Assembly (NCBI GenBank): GCA_016932235.1
Contig: JAFGDF010000295.1
Span: 1 to 19,404, forward strand
DNA from: Deltaproteobacteria bacterium
GTDB lineage: Bacteria > Desulfobacterota > DSM-4660 > Desulfatiglandales > HGW-15
DNA length: 19,404 bases
Direction of reading: 5' to 3'
Below are positions 1 through 6,117 of the stretch, piece by piece. A program made the translations under genes and the position numbers. Within the stretch, counting starts at the first letter, position 1. Every line of letters starts with the position of its first letter. The notes beneath the pieces were generated by a model. The model was not told the origin of the DNA and did no database searches. It saw only the letters and a program-made list of their open reading frames with translations.

Positions 1-1
1 A

Positions 2-811
2 CTAAAGGATTATTGGCGCTGCACCCAGGGGGGTGAAAATGAATTGGGAAAGGCAATCCACGGTGCGTTTGCGGAATACTTGGCTATCCCTTTCGTAACC
101 AAAATGAGCGCTATAAAACTGCCCGATACAATGGACTATCATGACCTAGCTTTGATTGACCATCTAAGCTTGGGAGCAGCTTTAGCCAGAAGAGCGGAAG
201 CTGAAAAAATAGTTGTTGTTTTAGGACAAGACATAACTGGAATAGGCACAGTGGCTTTTTTAAAAAAGAGGGAGGTGCCAAAAGTCATTGCCTGTGATAT
301 CTCAAGGATACGCCGAAATGCCTCCGAGGAAGCTGGAGCTGACATGGCAATCGATTCTCTCAATCAAGATGTGGTTCAGGAAGTTATGAAAGAGACCAAG
401 GGTTTAGGCGCCGATTGTGTGATAATATGTGACGATAGACCAGTCGGTACTATACAGGCCATGAGCATGGTACGGAATATGGGGAAAATCTGGACCACGA
501 GACCTGAATTCTTTCGACTTAACCCCGCCTTGTTGCCCGCGCAATCTGCGATGTCCTTTCCACTACCACCTGATGGGAGTACATTTAAGGAACAAGCTAT
601 ATGTCTGAACCCAGTATATGCGTCGATGCAATTCGGTTTAAGATTCGGGTATAAGCAGCCACGTTGGCAGGAAGCTCTTGAACTAATGCAATCCGGGAAA
701 TGCACTGCTGAAAAACTTGTCACTCACGTTTTCCCCTTAGACAGGATAAAAGAGGCTTTCGAGGTCGCCTTAAACCCTCATGAATCGATTAAAGTGCTGA
801 TCGAACCTTAA
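2..811 (+). CDS. Zinc-type MDR alcohol dehydrogenase, C-terminal part (5' end outside window)
   Basis: The frame is open from base 2, so the N-terminus lies outside the window; the TTG at 44 is internal, not the start. The visible 269 residues begin just after the usual structural-zinc region. They show the GAFAEY segment typical of medium-chain dehydrogenases, then a Rossmann nucleotide-binding half (strand VVVLGQ, glycine-rich turn, acidic end of beta-2 in ACDISR) and the family's C-terminal segment (LVTHVFPLDRIKEAFE). The glycine motif is unusual (GQDITGIG instead of GxGxxG). The position that is normally a third zinc-ligand Cys or Glu reads His in IDHLSLG, so metal binding may differ. It would oxidise an alcohol or reduce a carbonyl with NAD(P); the substrate is unknown. 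The flavodoxin remnant begins 26 bases after its stop, suggesting one former transcription unit. Confidence 0.85.
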   Translation, partial: LKDYWRCTQGGENELGKAIHGAFAEYLAIPFVTKMSAIKLPDTMDYHDLALIDHLSLGAALARRAEAEKIVVVLGQDITGIGTVAFLKKREVPKVIACDISRIRRNASEEAGADMAIDSLNQDVVQEVMKETKGLGADCVIICDDRPVGTIQAMSMVRNMGKIWTTRPEFFRLNPALLPAQSAMSFPLPPDGSTFKEQAICLNPVYASMQFGLRFGYKQPRWQEALELMQSGKCTAEKLVTHVFPLDRIKEAFEVALNPHESIKVLIEP

Positions 812-837
812 TTCTTGAAGCCACAGGAGATGGAAAA

Positions 838-1047
838 ATGGACAAAAATAATCTGATTGTTTATATGTCAGATACCGGAAACACTGAAATGATTGCAAAA
901 GAGATTGCGAAAAATTTTGAGAAATACGGGTGGAACTTTTTGTGGAAGACATAATGCTCAGGTTGAAAAGCAGGCAATACTATCGTGGGATATAGAAAAA
1001 TATCTATTGCAGAACAGACTATGATGACCCGGCAGGTGTGTGGCTTG
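838..1047 (+). pseudogene. Flavodoxin remnant, frameshifted and truncated
   Basis: An ATG at 838 with an AGGAG eight bases upstream opens a 38-codon frame ending at 952. Its start is a clear flavodoxin N-terminus: beta-1 (LIVYMS), the FMN phosphate loop SDTGNTE, and an amphipathic helix (MIAKEIAKNFEKYG). After the YG at about 928-933 this frame gives WNFLWKT and stops, whereas the next frame continues in flavodoxin style (VELFVEDI). Further on, TIVGYR in one frame and a DYDDPAG segment in another look like displaced later pieces. All similarity ends where the heptamer repeats begin at 1048. An intact flavodoxin would need about 140 or more residues, so this cannot be functional. Its downstream position suggests it once served as electron partner of the dehydrogenase unit. 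The N-terminal identity is confident; the displaced pieces are tentative. Confidence 0.75.
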
Positions 1048-1173
1048 CGGTACACGGTATAAGGTATAAGGTATTCGGTACACGGTTAATAATTTGCTCG
1101 CCTTAAACCTTATACCCGGAACCTTATACCGTAGATTTTATACCTTACACCTGATACCTTATTCCCTAAACCG
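1048..1173. repeat. Two opposed arrays of degenerate 7-bp repeats
   Basis: From 1048 to 1089 the plus strand reads as six consecutive heptamers close to (c/a)GGTATA. After a short spacer, 1104-1173 reads as ten consecutive heptamers of the opposite orientation, consensus TATACCT. The 12-mer ACGGTATAAGGT at 1054-1065 is perfectly complementary to 1121-1132, so a transcript could fold into a long stem. The array begins at the broken end of the flavodoxin remnant and stops two bases before the stop codon of the convergent dehydrogenase. It could act as a bidirectional terminator, although there is no T-run. Tandem heptamers are known from cyanobacteria (STRR sequences); whether this is related is unknown. 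Confidence 0.85.
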
Positions 1174-1175
1174 TA

Positions 1176-2258
1176 TTACTCATAAACAATTACATTACGT
1201 ATCGCTTCTCCTTTCAGGACAGAGTCAATGGCTTCATTTATTTTTTCAAGGGGATATCTGCCGGAAATCAGCTCATCGAGCTTATAACGTCCGTTCTGAT
1301 AGAGGGTGACCAGCCTGGGAATATCAATATTAAGATTGGTAGATCCCATAAAACAAGCGGTCAGTGTCTTCTCGTCATCAAGAAATTCAAATGGAGAAAA
1401 AGAAAATGTCGCCCCGCCTTCAGGGACTCCGATCATTACGGCCATCCCGCGTCTTCCCAGCATGGCGACACACTGACGGATAACATCGTTAGTGGCAACG
1501 GTCGTAAACACATATTCAGCTCCCCATCCATCCGTTAATTCCTTGACGACCTCAACAGGGTCACTGTTTTTAGCATTGATCGTATGAGTCGCTCCGAATC
1601 TTTTTGCCGCTTCAAGCTTATTATCCAGGGTGTCCACTGCGATAACCGGAAAAGCTCCTGATACCGCTGCCCCCTGGATTGAGTTGATCCCTACTCCCCC
1701 GACACCAACCACCACAACACTGCTGAAAGGCTTGACCTGTGCACGGTTGACCACGGCGCCAAAGCCGGTTATCACACCGCAAGAAAGAAGGGAAGCGCTA
1801 TCCAGCGGAAAGTCTTCCGGGATTTTTACCAGTTGAGCTTCCTTTGCTATGGTGTATTCGGAAAATCCCGCCACCTGTGACATGGTAAAAATGGGCTTTC
1901 CGTTTTTATTTTTAAGATGGCTTTTTACATCCGACTGCCACCTGTTGTCGCACATATGCGGGAAACCTTTAAGGCATGCCTTGCATCTGCCACATGAAAA
2001 GACTGTTGTCAAAGCGACATGATCGCCTGGCTTTACCGACGTAACCTCCTCACCGACTTCCTCGACATAACCCGCTGCCTCATGTCCTGCAACAATGGGC
2101 AAGTCTTGCCAGAACTCGCCCCTTAGAAGATGAATATCGCTGTGGCATATAGCTGTCGCCGCCATGCGGATCTTCACCTCTCCCTTTCCAGGGGAATCCA
2201 TTTCTATTTCTTCTACTACCAGGGGTTTCTTGAACTCATAACACAACGCTGCTTTCAT
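1176..2258 (-). CDS. Zn-dependent MDR alcohol dehydrogenase, class III-like
   Basis: A complete 360-residue zinc alcohol dehydrogenase. Catalytic zinc ligands are visible as Cys38 (CHSD), His59 with Glu60 (GHEAAG) and Cys160. The structural zinc lobe is complete, with Cys89, 92, 95 and 103 in C-x2-C-x2-C-x7-C. The coenzyme loop is GVGGVG at 185-190, and Asp209 at the end of beta-2 predicts NAD rather than NADP. The overall pattern resembles the class III/long-chain alcohol dehydrogenase branch. The ATG is preceded by AAAGGAGG at five bases. It is the last gene of a minus-strand series after the aldehyde dehydrogenase (152-bp gap) and an upstream MDR gene. It probably interconverts an alcohol and the aldehyde that the neighbouring enzyme oxidises; the actual substrate cannot be read from sequence. 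Confidence 0.92.
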   Translation of the reverse strand: MKAALCYEFKKPLVVEEIEMDSPGKGEVKIRMAATAICHSDIHLLRGEFWQDLPIVAGHEAAGYVEEVGEEVTSVKPGDHVALTTVFSCGRCKACLKGFPHMCDNRWQSDVKSHLKNKNGKPIFTMSQVAGFSEYTIAKEAQLVKIPEDFPLDSASLLSCGVITGFGAVVNRAQVKPFSSVVVVGVGGVGINSIQGAAVSGAFPVIAVDTLDNKLEAAKRFGATHTINAKNSDPVEVVKELTDGWGAEYVFTTVATNDVIRQCVAMLGRRGMAVMIGVPEGGATFSFSPFEFLDDEKTLTACFMGSTNLNIDIPRLVTLYQNGRYKLDELISGRYPLEKINEAIDSVLKGEAIRNVIVYE

Positions 2259-2410
2259 GGCATCCTCCTTTCAATATCGTTTCCCATAAAATCGTTTTAG
2301 AATCATAAAAAAATGGTTAAGCGAACACATTGATACTTTTAGTAAAAATGCGCTCCAATGTCCAGAAATTTGGGATTGGAATCCTTATTTATTACTGCAA
2401 TTTTCGCGCA

Positions 2411-3856
2411 TTACTTTCCATATCCGACACATACTAATTTAAGATTCGTAAACTCTTCAAGTCCGCACACAGCGCCATCCTTGCAGACTCCGCTTTCTTT
2501 AACATTACCTCCCCACGGTAATTCATATGAGATCGTCCGGGGCATATTCAAATAGACGCTGTCGACATTCAGTTCATCGATGAACCTCATGCCTTTTGCC
2601 ATATCTTTTGTCCATACCACTGCACAAAGTCCATAACGCGTATCATTGGCCATTTCAATAACATCATCATCCGAAGAAAATTTCAGAATACAGGCGGCCG
2701 GGCCAAAAATCTCCTCTCTTGCTATTGTCATGTCATGTGTCACATCGACAACAACGGTCGGCATAAGGAAGTAGCCTTTATTAAGCGGTGGCGTTGTTGG
2801 CCTTCCTCCACCAAGTACAATACGCGCTCCCTCCTCCCTTGCCGATTGAATATAATACTCTACCTTGTCACGTTGTTTTGGGTTGGTCATCGGTCCCATC
2901 GTGGTCTTTTCATCCCTGGGATCGCCTACTACAATTTTCTTAACTTCACTTACGAATTTGTCGATGAATTCATCGTAGACCTTCTGATGCACATAGTATC
3001 TTCCAGGAGTTGAGCAATTTTGGGCAGTGTTTCCAAAGTGCCTTAAAGCATGCGATTTGACTGCATGATCGACGTCAGCATCATCCAGTACGATAACCGG
3101 GTTATTGCCTCCCAGTTCCATAATCAACTTCTTAACCGTCGGGCTGGCAGCAGACATTATGGCTTTCCCTGTTTCACTGCTGCCTGTAAAGCGTACCAAA
3201 TCAACATCAGGATGGCTTGCAAGCGCATTCCCTACCGAACCTCCCGGTCCTGTAACTATGTTTACCGCTCCAGGAGGCAGACCTGCCTTATCAAATATCT
3301 CGGCATATTTTAGCCCTATCAAGGAATTAATGCTGGGAGGCTTAATCACACAGGTATTACCAGTAGCCAGAGGGGGAACAGACATCATAACCATCCCCAG
3401 AAATGGTCCATTCCATGGCAAAATACTGGCGCATACACCTATCGGGACCCTCTGAAGATAAGAAAGCGTGTCATGAAGAGCCGGAATAACGTCACCCATA
3501 AGCGCCCTGCTGATTGCTGTTGTATATTCAGTTATATAAGCTGCATCTTCAGCAAATTTTCTTGCCATTTTTATCGGTGTGCCATGTTCATTGACATCAA
3601 GATTGATTAGCTCATCCGCATTTTCTCTAATAGCGACCGCTATCCGGTTTAGTATTTTTACACGCTCGGACGGTACTGTCTTTGACCAGACCTTATATGC
3701 CTTGACCGCGGCTTGAACTGCCTTGTCTACATCTTTTTCGTCGCACAGGGGAGCTTTTCCCAGTTCCTCTTCCGTAGTTGGGTTCAGGACAGAAAACATC
3801 TTCCCGGATTCCGCACTTATCCACTTACCATCAATCCATATCTTATTGTTTTCCAT
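2411..3856 (-). CDS. NAD(P)-dependent aldehyde dehydrogenase (ALDH superfamily)
   Basis: An aldehyde-to-acid dehydrogenase of normal length (481 residues). I start it at the ATG at 3856, preceded by AAAGGAG; the frame is open 16 codons further upstream but has no comparable ribosome site there. Visible signatures are the oxyanion/substrate loop PWNGP at about 148, the cofactor loop FTGSSETG at 223-230, the general base Glu247 in MELGGNNP, and the nucleophile Cys281 in AQNCSTPGR. The C-terminal LPWGGNVKESG matches the usual PFGGxKxSG box. All catalytic elements are present, so it should be active. It lies 59 bp after one MDR dehydrogenase gene and 152 bp before another on the same strand, which suggests alcohol to aldehyde to carboxylate oxidation. 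The exact aldehyde is unknown; the variable TPGR after Cys281 does not point to a known subfamily. Confidence 0.95.
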   Translation of the reverse strand: MENNKIWIDGKWISAESGKMFSVLNPTTEEELGKAPLCDEKDVDKAVQAAVKAYKVWSKTVPSERVKILNRIAVAIRENADELINLDVNEHGTPIKMARKFAEDAAYITEYTTAISRALMGDVIPALHDTLSYLQRVPIGVCASILPWNGPFLGMVMMSVPPLATGNTCVIKPPSINSLIGLKYAEIFDKAGLPPGAVNIVTGPGGSVGNALASHPDVDLVRFTGSSETGKAIMSAASPTVKKLIMELGGNNPVIVLDDADVDHAVKSHALRHFGNTAQNCSTPGRYYVHQKVYDEFIDKFVSEVKKIVVGDPRDEKTTMGPMTNPKQRDKVEYYIQSAREEGARIVLGGGRPTTPPLNKGYFLMPTVVVDVTHDMTIAREEIFGPAACILKFSSDDDVIEMANDTRYGLCAVVWTKDMAKGMRFIDELNVDSVYLNMPRTISYELPWGGNVKESGVCKDGAVCGLEEFTNLKLVCVGYGK

Positions 3857-3915
3857 GTTTTCTCCTTTTTTGATAGTAGATTTTTCCCACTGATCTCTAA
3901 CCAAATCGTAATACT

Positions 3916-5010
3916 TTACGGAATAAGCACTGCCTTGATCGGAAAAATCCCTGGAATCTCCCTTCCGACCGCCTGTAGAGCTTCCTCGGCCTTTTCCAGG
4001 GGAAATTTGTGGGTTACCATCTTCTCGAACGGATATTTTTCTGATTCGACAAGCTTAACAGCAGCTATTGTGGATGTTCCCCCGGAAGTGAAGACCCCCT
4101 GAAACCTTATCTCGTTGCGGACAATTTTTTCGATAGGTATGGCGGCCGTTGCATCTTTACCGTCCTTCGTGGCAGCGATAATGCTAGCGCAAACCAGAGT
4201 CCCCTGCTGTTTTATCAGATCAAGAGATTTTACGATCCCCTCAGCACTTCCTGTTACATCCAGCACCACATCGGCCATCTTGCCGTTCGTTATCTCTTTT
4301 ACCTTTGCAACCAGATCATCGGAACCCGCATCAAACACATAGTCAGCGCCAAATTCCTTTGCAAGGGCAAACCTCTCTTCATCGGCCGGTAGTATGCCCG
4401 TAACCATTACGGGTGATGCCCCGGACTCCTTGGCCGCGATGACGGCTGACAACCCCTGGGGGCCCGCTCCCTGAATAACAACAGCGTCCTGGATCGAAGC
4501 CTGGCCGTGCACACGAATCCACTGGATACCATTAGCGATAAGCGCATTAATAAGCACGGCAGCTTCAGGTTTGACATCCTTTGATATCTTATGAACGACC
4601 GAATTGGGTGCGATATACATATACTCTCCATACGCACCCCAGATGTGAGGAGGAACAAGGGAATTTGTTCCGGTCCCGTATGCGTATGAGTTTCGGCAAA
4701 ATTTGGGATTGCCGGCCTGGCAGTTTTGGCAATATCCGCAACTGACACCAACATCAATTACAACATGATCGTCCTTTTCCACGCCATATTTTCTTGATGC
4801 ATCTTTCCCGATCTCGGCAATTGAACCAAATATTTCGTGCCCCAAAATAAGAGGGGCGTTGAAGCCCGCGTTATAAAATTTGGGATCAGTTGCGCATACT
4901 CCTGTCATTATCACTTTGAGCAGCCCTTCTTCGGTTCCGATTTTAGGTATCTCAAACTCTTTCATTACAATCTTTCTCGGTCCTTCCAGTACCATCGAAT
5001 GCGTTTTCAT
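3916..5010 (-). CDS. Zinc-binding MDR dehydrogenase
   Basis: A 364-residue medium-chain dehydrogenase. The ATG at 5010 is chosen because AAGGAG lies eight bases before it and the product begins like other MDR proteins (KTHSMVLEGP); an in-frame extension to 5115 would run into the promoter. Cys39 and His58/Glu59 match catalytic-zinc ligands, and Cys91, 94, 97 and 105 form the structural zinc lobe. The coenzyme loop is GAGPQG at 181-186. The third catalytic-zinc position appears to be Asn155 rather than Cys or Glu, so zinc geometry or activity may differ from classical alcohol dehydrogenases. It is the first gene of the minus-strand dehydrogenase operon and sits directly behind a strong promoter, divergent from the zinc-ribbon/MarR pair. 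The polyol/threonine dehydrogenase-like branch is possible; the substrate is unknown. Confidence 0.9.
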   Translation of the reverse strand: MKTHSMVLEGPRKIVMKEFEIPKIGTEEGLLKVIMTGVCATDPKFYNAGFNAPLILGHEIFGSIAEIGKDASRKYGVEKDDHVVIDVGVSCGYCQNCQAGNPKFCRNSYAYGTGTNSLVPPHIWGAYGEYMYIAPNSVVHKISKDVKPEAAVLINALIANGIQWIRVHGQASIQDAVVIQGAGPQGLSAVIAAKESGASPVMVTGILPADEERFALAKEFGADYVFDAGSDDLVAKVKEITNGKMADVVLDVTGSAEGIVKSLDLIKQQGTLVCASIIAATKDGKDATAAIPIEKIVRNEIRFQGVFTSGGTSTIAAVKLVESEKYPFEKMVTHKFPLEKAEEALQAVGREIPGIFPIKAVLIP

Positions 5011-5086
5011 TATTCTTTCTCCTTTAATTTTTTCCCAGAAGGTGATCAGCCTCAAGACCCTGGTTTTTGATTTGCCTCCGATTATG

Positions 5087-5115
5087 AATATAGGTGATTC
5101 ATTCTTTTGTGTCAA
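5087..5115 (-). promoter_or_regulatory. Sigma70-type promoter of the dehydrogenase operon
   Basis: On the minus strand, TTGACA (5115 to 5110) is followed by a 17-bp spacer and TATATT (5092 to 5087). This is close to consensus and predicts a start near 5080, giving a leader of about 70 nt before the ATG at 5010. It lies between the divergent operons, within easy reach of the MarR regulator encoded next door. TGTCA recurs at 5110-5114, 5122-5126 and 5139-5143, which might be part of an operator. Confidence 0.65.
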
Positions 5116-5176
5116 TTACAGGCTGTCATACCAATTCATGTCAAACCGACTTATCATCGAGATACTAAAACTCGGA

Positions 5177-5205
5177 TTGATATTTTTATAAAAAAAAGGT
5201 ATATT
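5177..5205 (+). promoter_or_regulatory. Sigma70-type promoter of the zinc-ribbon/marR unit
   Basis: TTGATA (5177-5182), a 17-bp A/T-rich spacer and TATATT (5200-5205) predict a plus-strand start near 5212. The transcript would then begin a few bases before the perfect 12-bp inverted repeat at 5217-5257 and reach the ribosome site at 5267-5274. The -35 boxes of the two divergent promoters are about 60 bp apart. Confidence 0.65.
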
Positions 5206-5216
5206 ATTCTACGTAA

Positions 5217-5257
5217 TTCTAGGAGCCTTTTGGATTAAGTCCGGCAGGCTCCTAGAA
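5217..5257. repeat. Perfect 12-bp inverted repeat in the leader; palindromic copy of a dispersed motif
   Basis: TTCTAGGAGCCT (5217-5228) and AGGCTCCTAGAA (5246-5257) are exact reverse complements around a 17-base loop. In RNA this is a strong hairpin near the 5' end of the zinc-ribbon/marR transcript, ten bases before the ribosome site. No T-run follows on either strand, so it is not a standard terminator. The right half contains GTCCGGCAGGCTCCTAG, which recurs in near-identical form at three other intergenic places, so it looks like a REP-type element more than a dedicated MarR operator. Confidence 0.8.
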
Positions 5258-5281
5258 ATGTTCATACAGGAGGTAAATATA

Positions 5282-5467
5282 ATGACTACACCACAACACT
5301 GCCCCGGATTTGAACAGTTCAAGAACCTAAAGTCCTTTTCATGCAAGTGCCCAAAATGCGGGAAGGAGAAGGAGATCTTTTCAGATGAATTTGATAAGAC
5401 TCATATCTGCAATGGATGCAATGAAGAGATAGATTTTAGAAAATGTTCTCTGGAGGCAAGCAGTTAA
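5282..5467 (+). CDS. Small four-cysteine zinc-ribbon protein, function unknown
   Basis: A 61-residue protein. The ATG at 5282 is preceded by CAGGAGGT at seven bases; an in-frame ATG at 5258 lies inside the inverted repeat and lacks a ribosome site. Two Cys pairs (KCPKCG and ICNGCN) about 19 residues apart fit a zinc ribbon. Extra Cys occur near the N-terminus (HCPGFEQFK), just before the first pair (SFSCK) and near the C-terminus (RKCS). The segment between the pairs is acidic and aromatic (EKEIFSDEFDK). I do not assign a family. From memory, similar small proteins occur near corrinoid methyltransferase clusters, which I cannot verify here. It ends 29 bases before the marR start and shares its promoter. 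Possible roles are a metal- or RNA-binding accessory factor for the regulator or the MttB-like enzyme. Confidence 0.8.
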   Translation: MTTPQHCPGFEQFKNLKSFSCKCPKCGKEKEIFSDEFDKTHICNGCNEEIDFRKCSLEASS

Positions 5468-5496
5468 TCTTTTCCTGCAGTAAAATGGAGGTTGGT

Positions 5497-5988
5497 ATGC
5501 CGGAAGATATAAGATCCGTCTCACACGACCAACGACTCGGAGATCATGGCGAAAGAATCAGAGATATTGTTTATTCTATTAGGAGACTCATGCAGGCAGG
5601 TGAGCATTACACGAAAGAACTGAATAAGGTGTACAACGTAAGTTCAGCTCAGTTGAACTGCCTTCTGGCCCTCTACGAAAACGGAAACCTTTCGCCGTCA
5701 CAAATAGCCAGTCTTATTATGGTCAATTCCAGCACCGTGACCGGCATAGTTGACAGACTGGAACAAAAGAACCTCGTTAAGAGATCGAGAATCTCAAATG
5801 ACCGGCGGGTCATTACAATAGAATTAACAAAATATGGTAGATCCCTTGCTGAAAATGCCCCCCCACCTATCCAGCAAAAAATTGTTGACGGTCTTCATAA
5901 TCTCACGAAAGATGAAATAGATCAGATCGCGGATACACTCAAAGCACTCACCAGCATGCTAGATGTGCAGGACCTTAGAGTAACCTAA
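5497..5988 (+). CDS. MarR-family transcriptional regulator
   Basis: A 163-residue winged-helix regulator. The ATG at 5497 is preceded by GGAGG at five bases; the frame is open to 5443 but overlaps the previous gene. The N-terminal and C-terminal helices fit the usual MarR dimer interface. The DNA-binding part runs through NLSPSQIASLIMVN (helix 2-3), the recognition helix SSTVTGIVDRLEQKNLV, and the wing with the typical D-x-R signature (SNDRRVITIELT). MarR proteins usually repress divergent or nearby genes and release DNA when a small ligand, often an aromatic acid or CoA thioester, binds. The obvious targets here are the divergent dehydrogenase operon, its own unit and the MttB-family gene, which starts 129 bp downstream from its own promoter. 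The ligand is unknown. Confidence 0.93.
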   Translation: MPEDIRSVSHDQRLGDHGERIRDIVYSIRRLMQAGEHYTKELNKVYNVSSAQLNCLLALYENGNLSPSQIASLIMVNSSTVTGIVDRLEQKNLVKRSRISNDRRVITIELTKYGRSLAENAPPPIQQKIVDGLHNLTKDEIDQIADTLKALTSMLDVQDLRVT

Positions 5989-6022
5989 TATAATATCCCT
6001 GAAAAAAATACCTGATCAATCT

Positions 6023-6064
6023 GGCTCATAGAGCCTTGACTTTTTGATGTATATTTTCTATAAG
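6023..6064 (+). promoter_or_regulatory. Promoter of the MttB-family gene with adjoining palindrome
   Basis: TTGACT (6036-6041), a 17-bp spacer and TATAAG (6059-6064) form a plausible promoter, giving a leader of about 45 nt. The palindrome GGCTCATAGAGCC (6023-6035) directly touches the -35 box. It could be an operator or, as RNA, a short hairpin ending the marR transcript. TATAAT at 6065-6070 is an alternative -10 but the spacing is too long. Confidence 0.55.
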
Positions 6065-6117
6065 TATAATTTCAGTTAGAAATATCTATTTTTATGTAAG
6101 CAGAAAAGGAGATACAG

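Noticed and set aside
1048..1173. CRISPR array
   Set aside because: Units are 7 bp, contiguous and degenerate, with no spacers.
5217..5257. Classical rho-independent terminator
   Set aside because: The stem is strong but no T-run follows on either strand, and it lies inside the leader of an expressed-looking gene.
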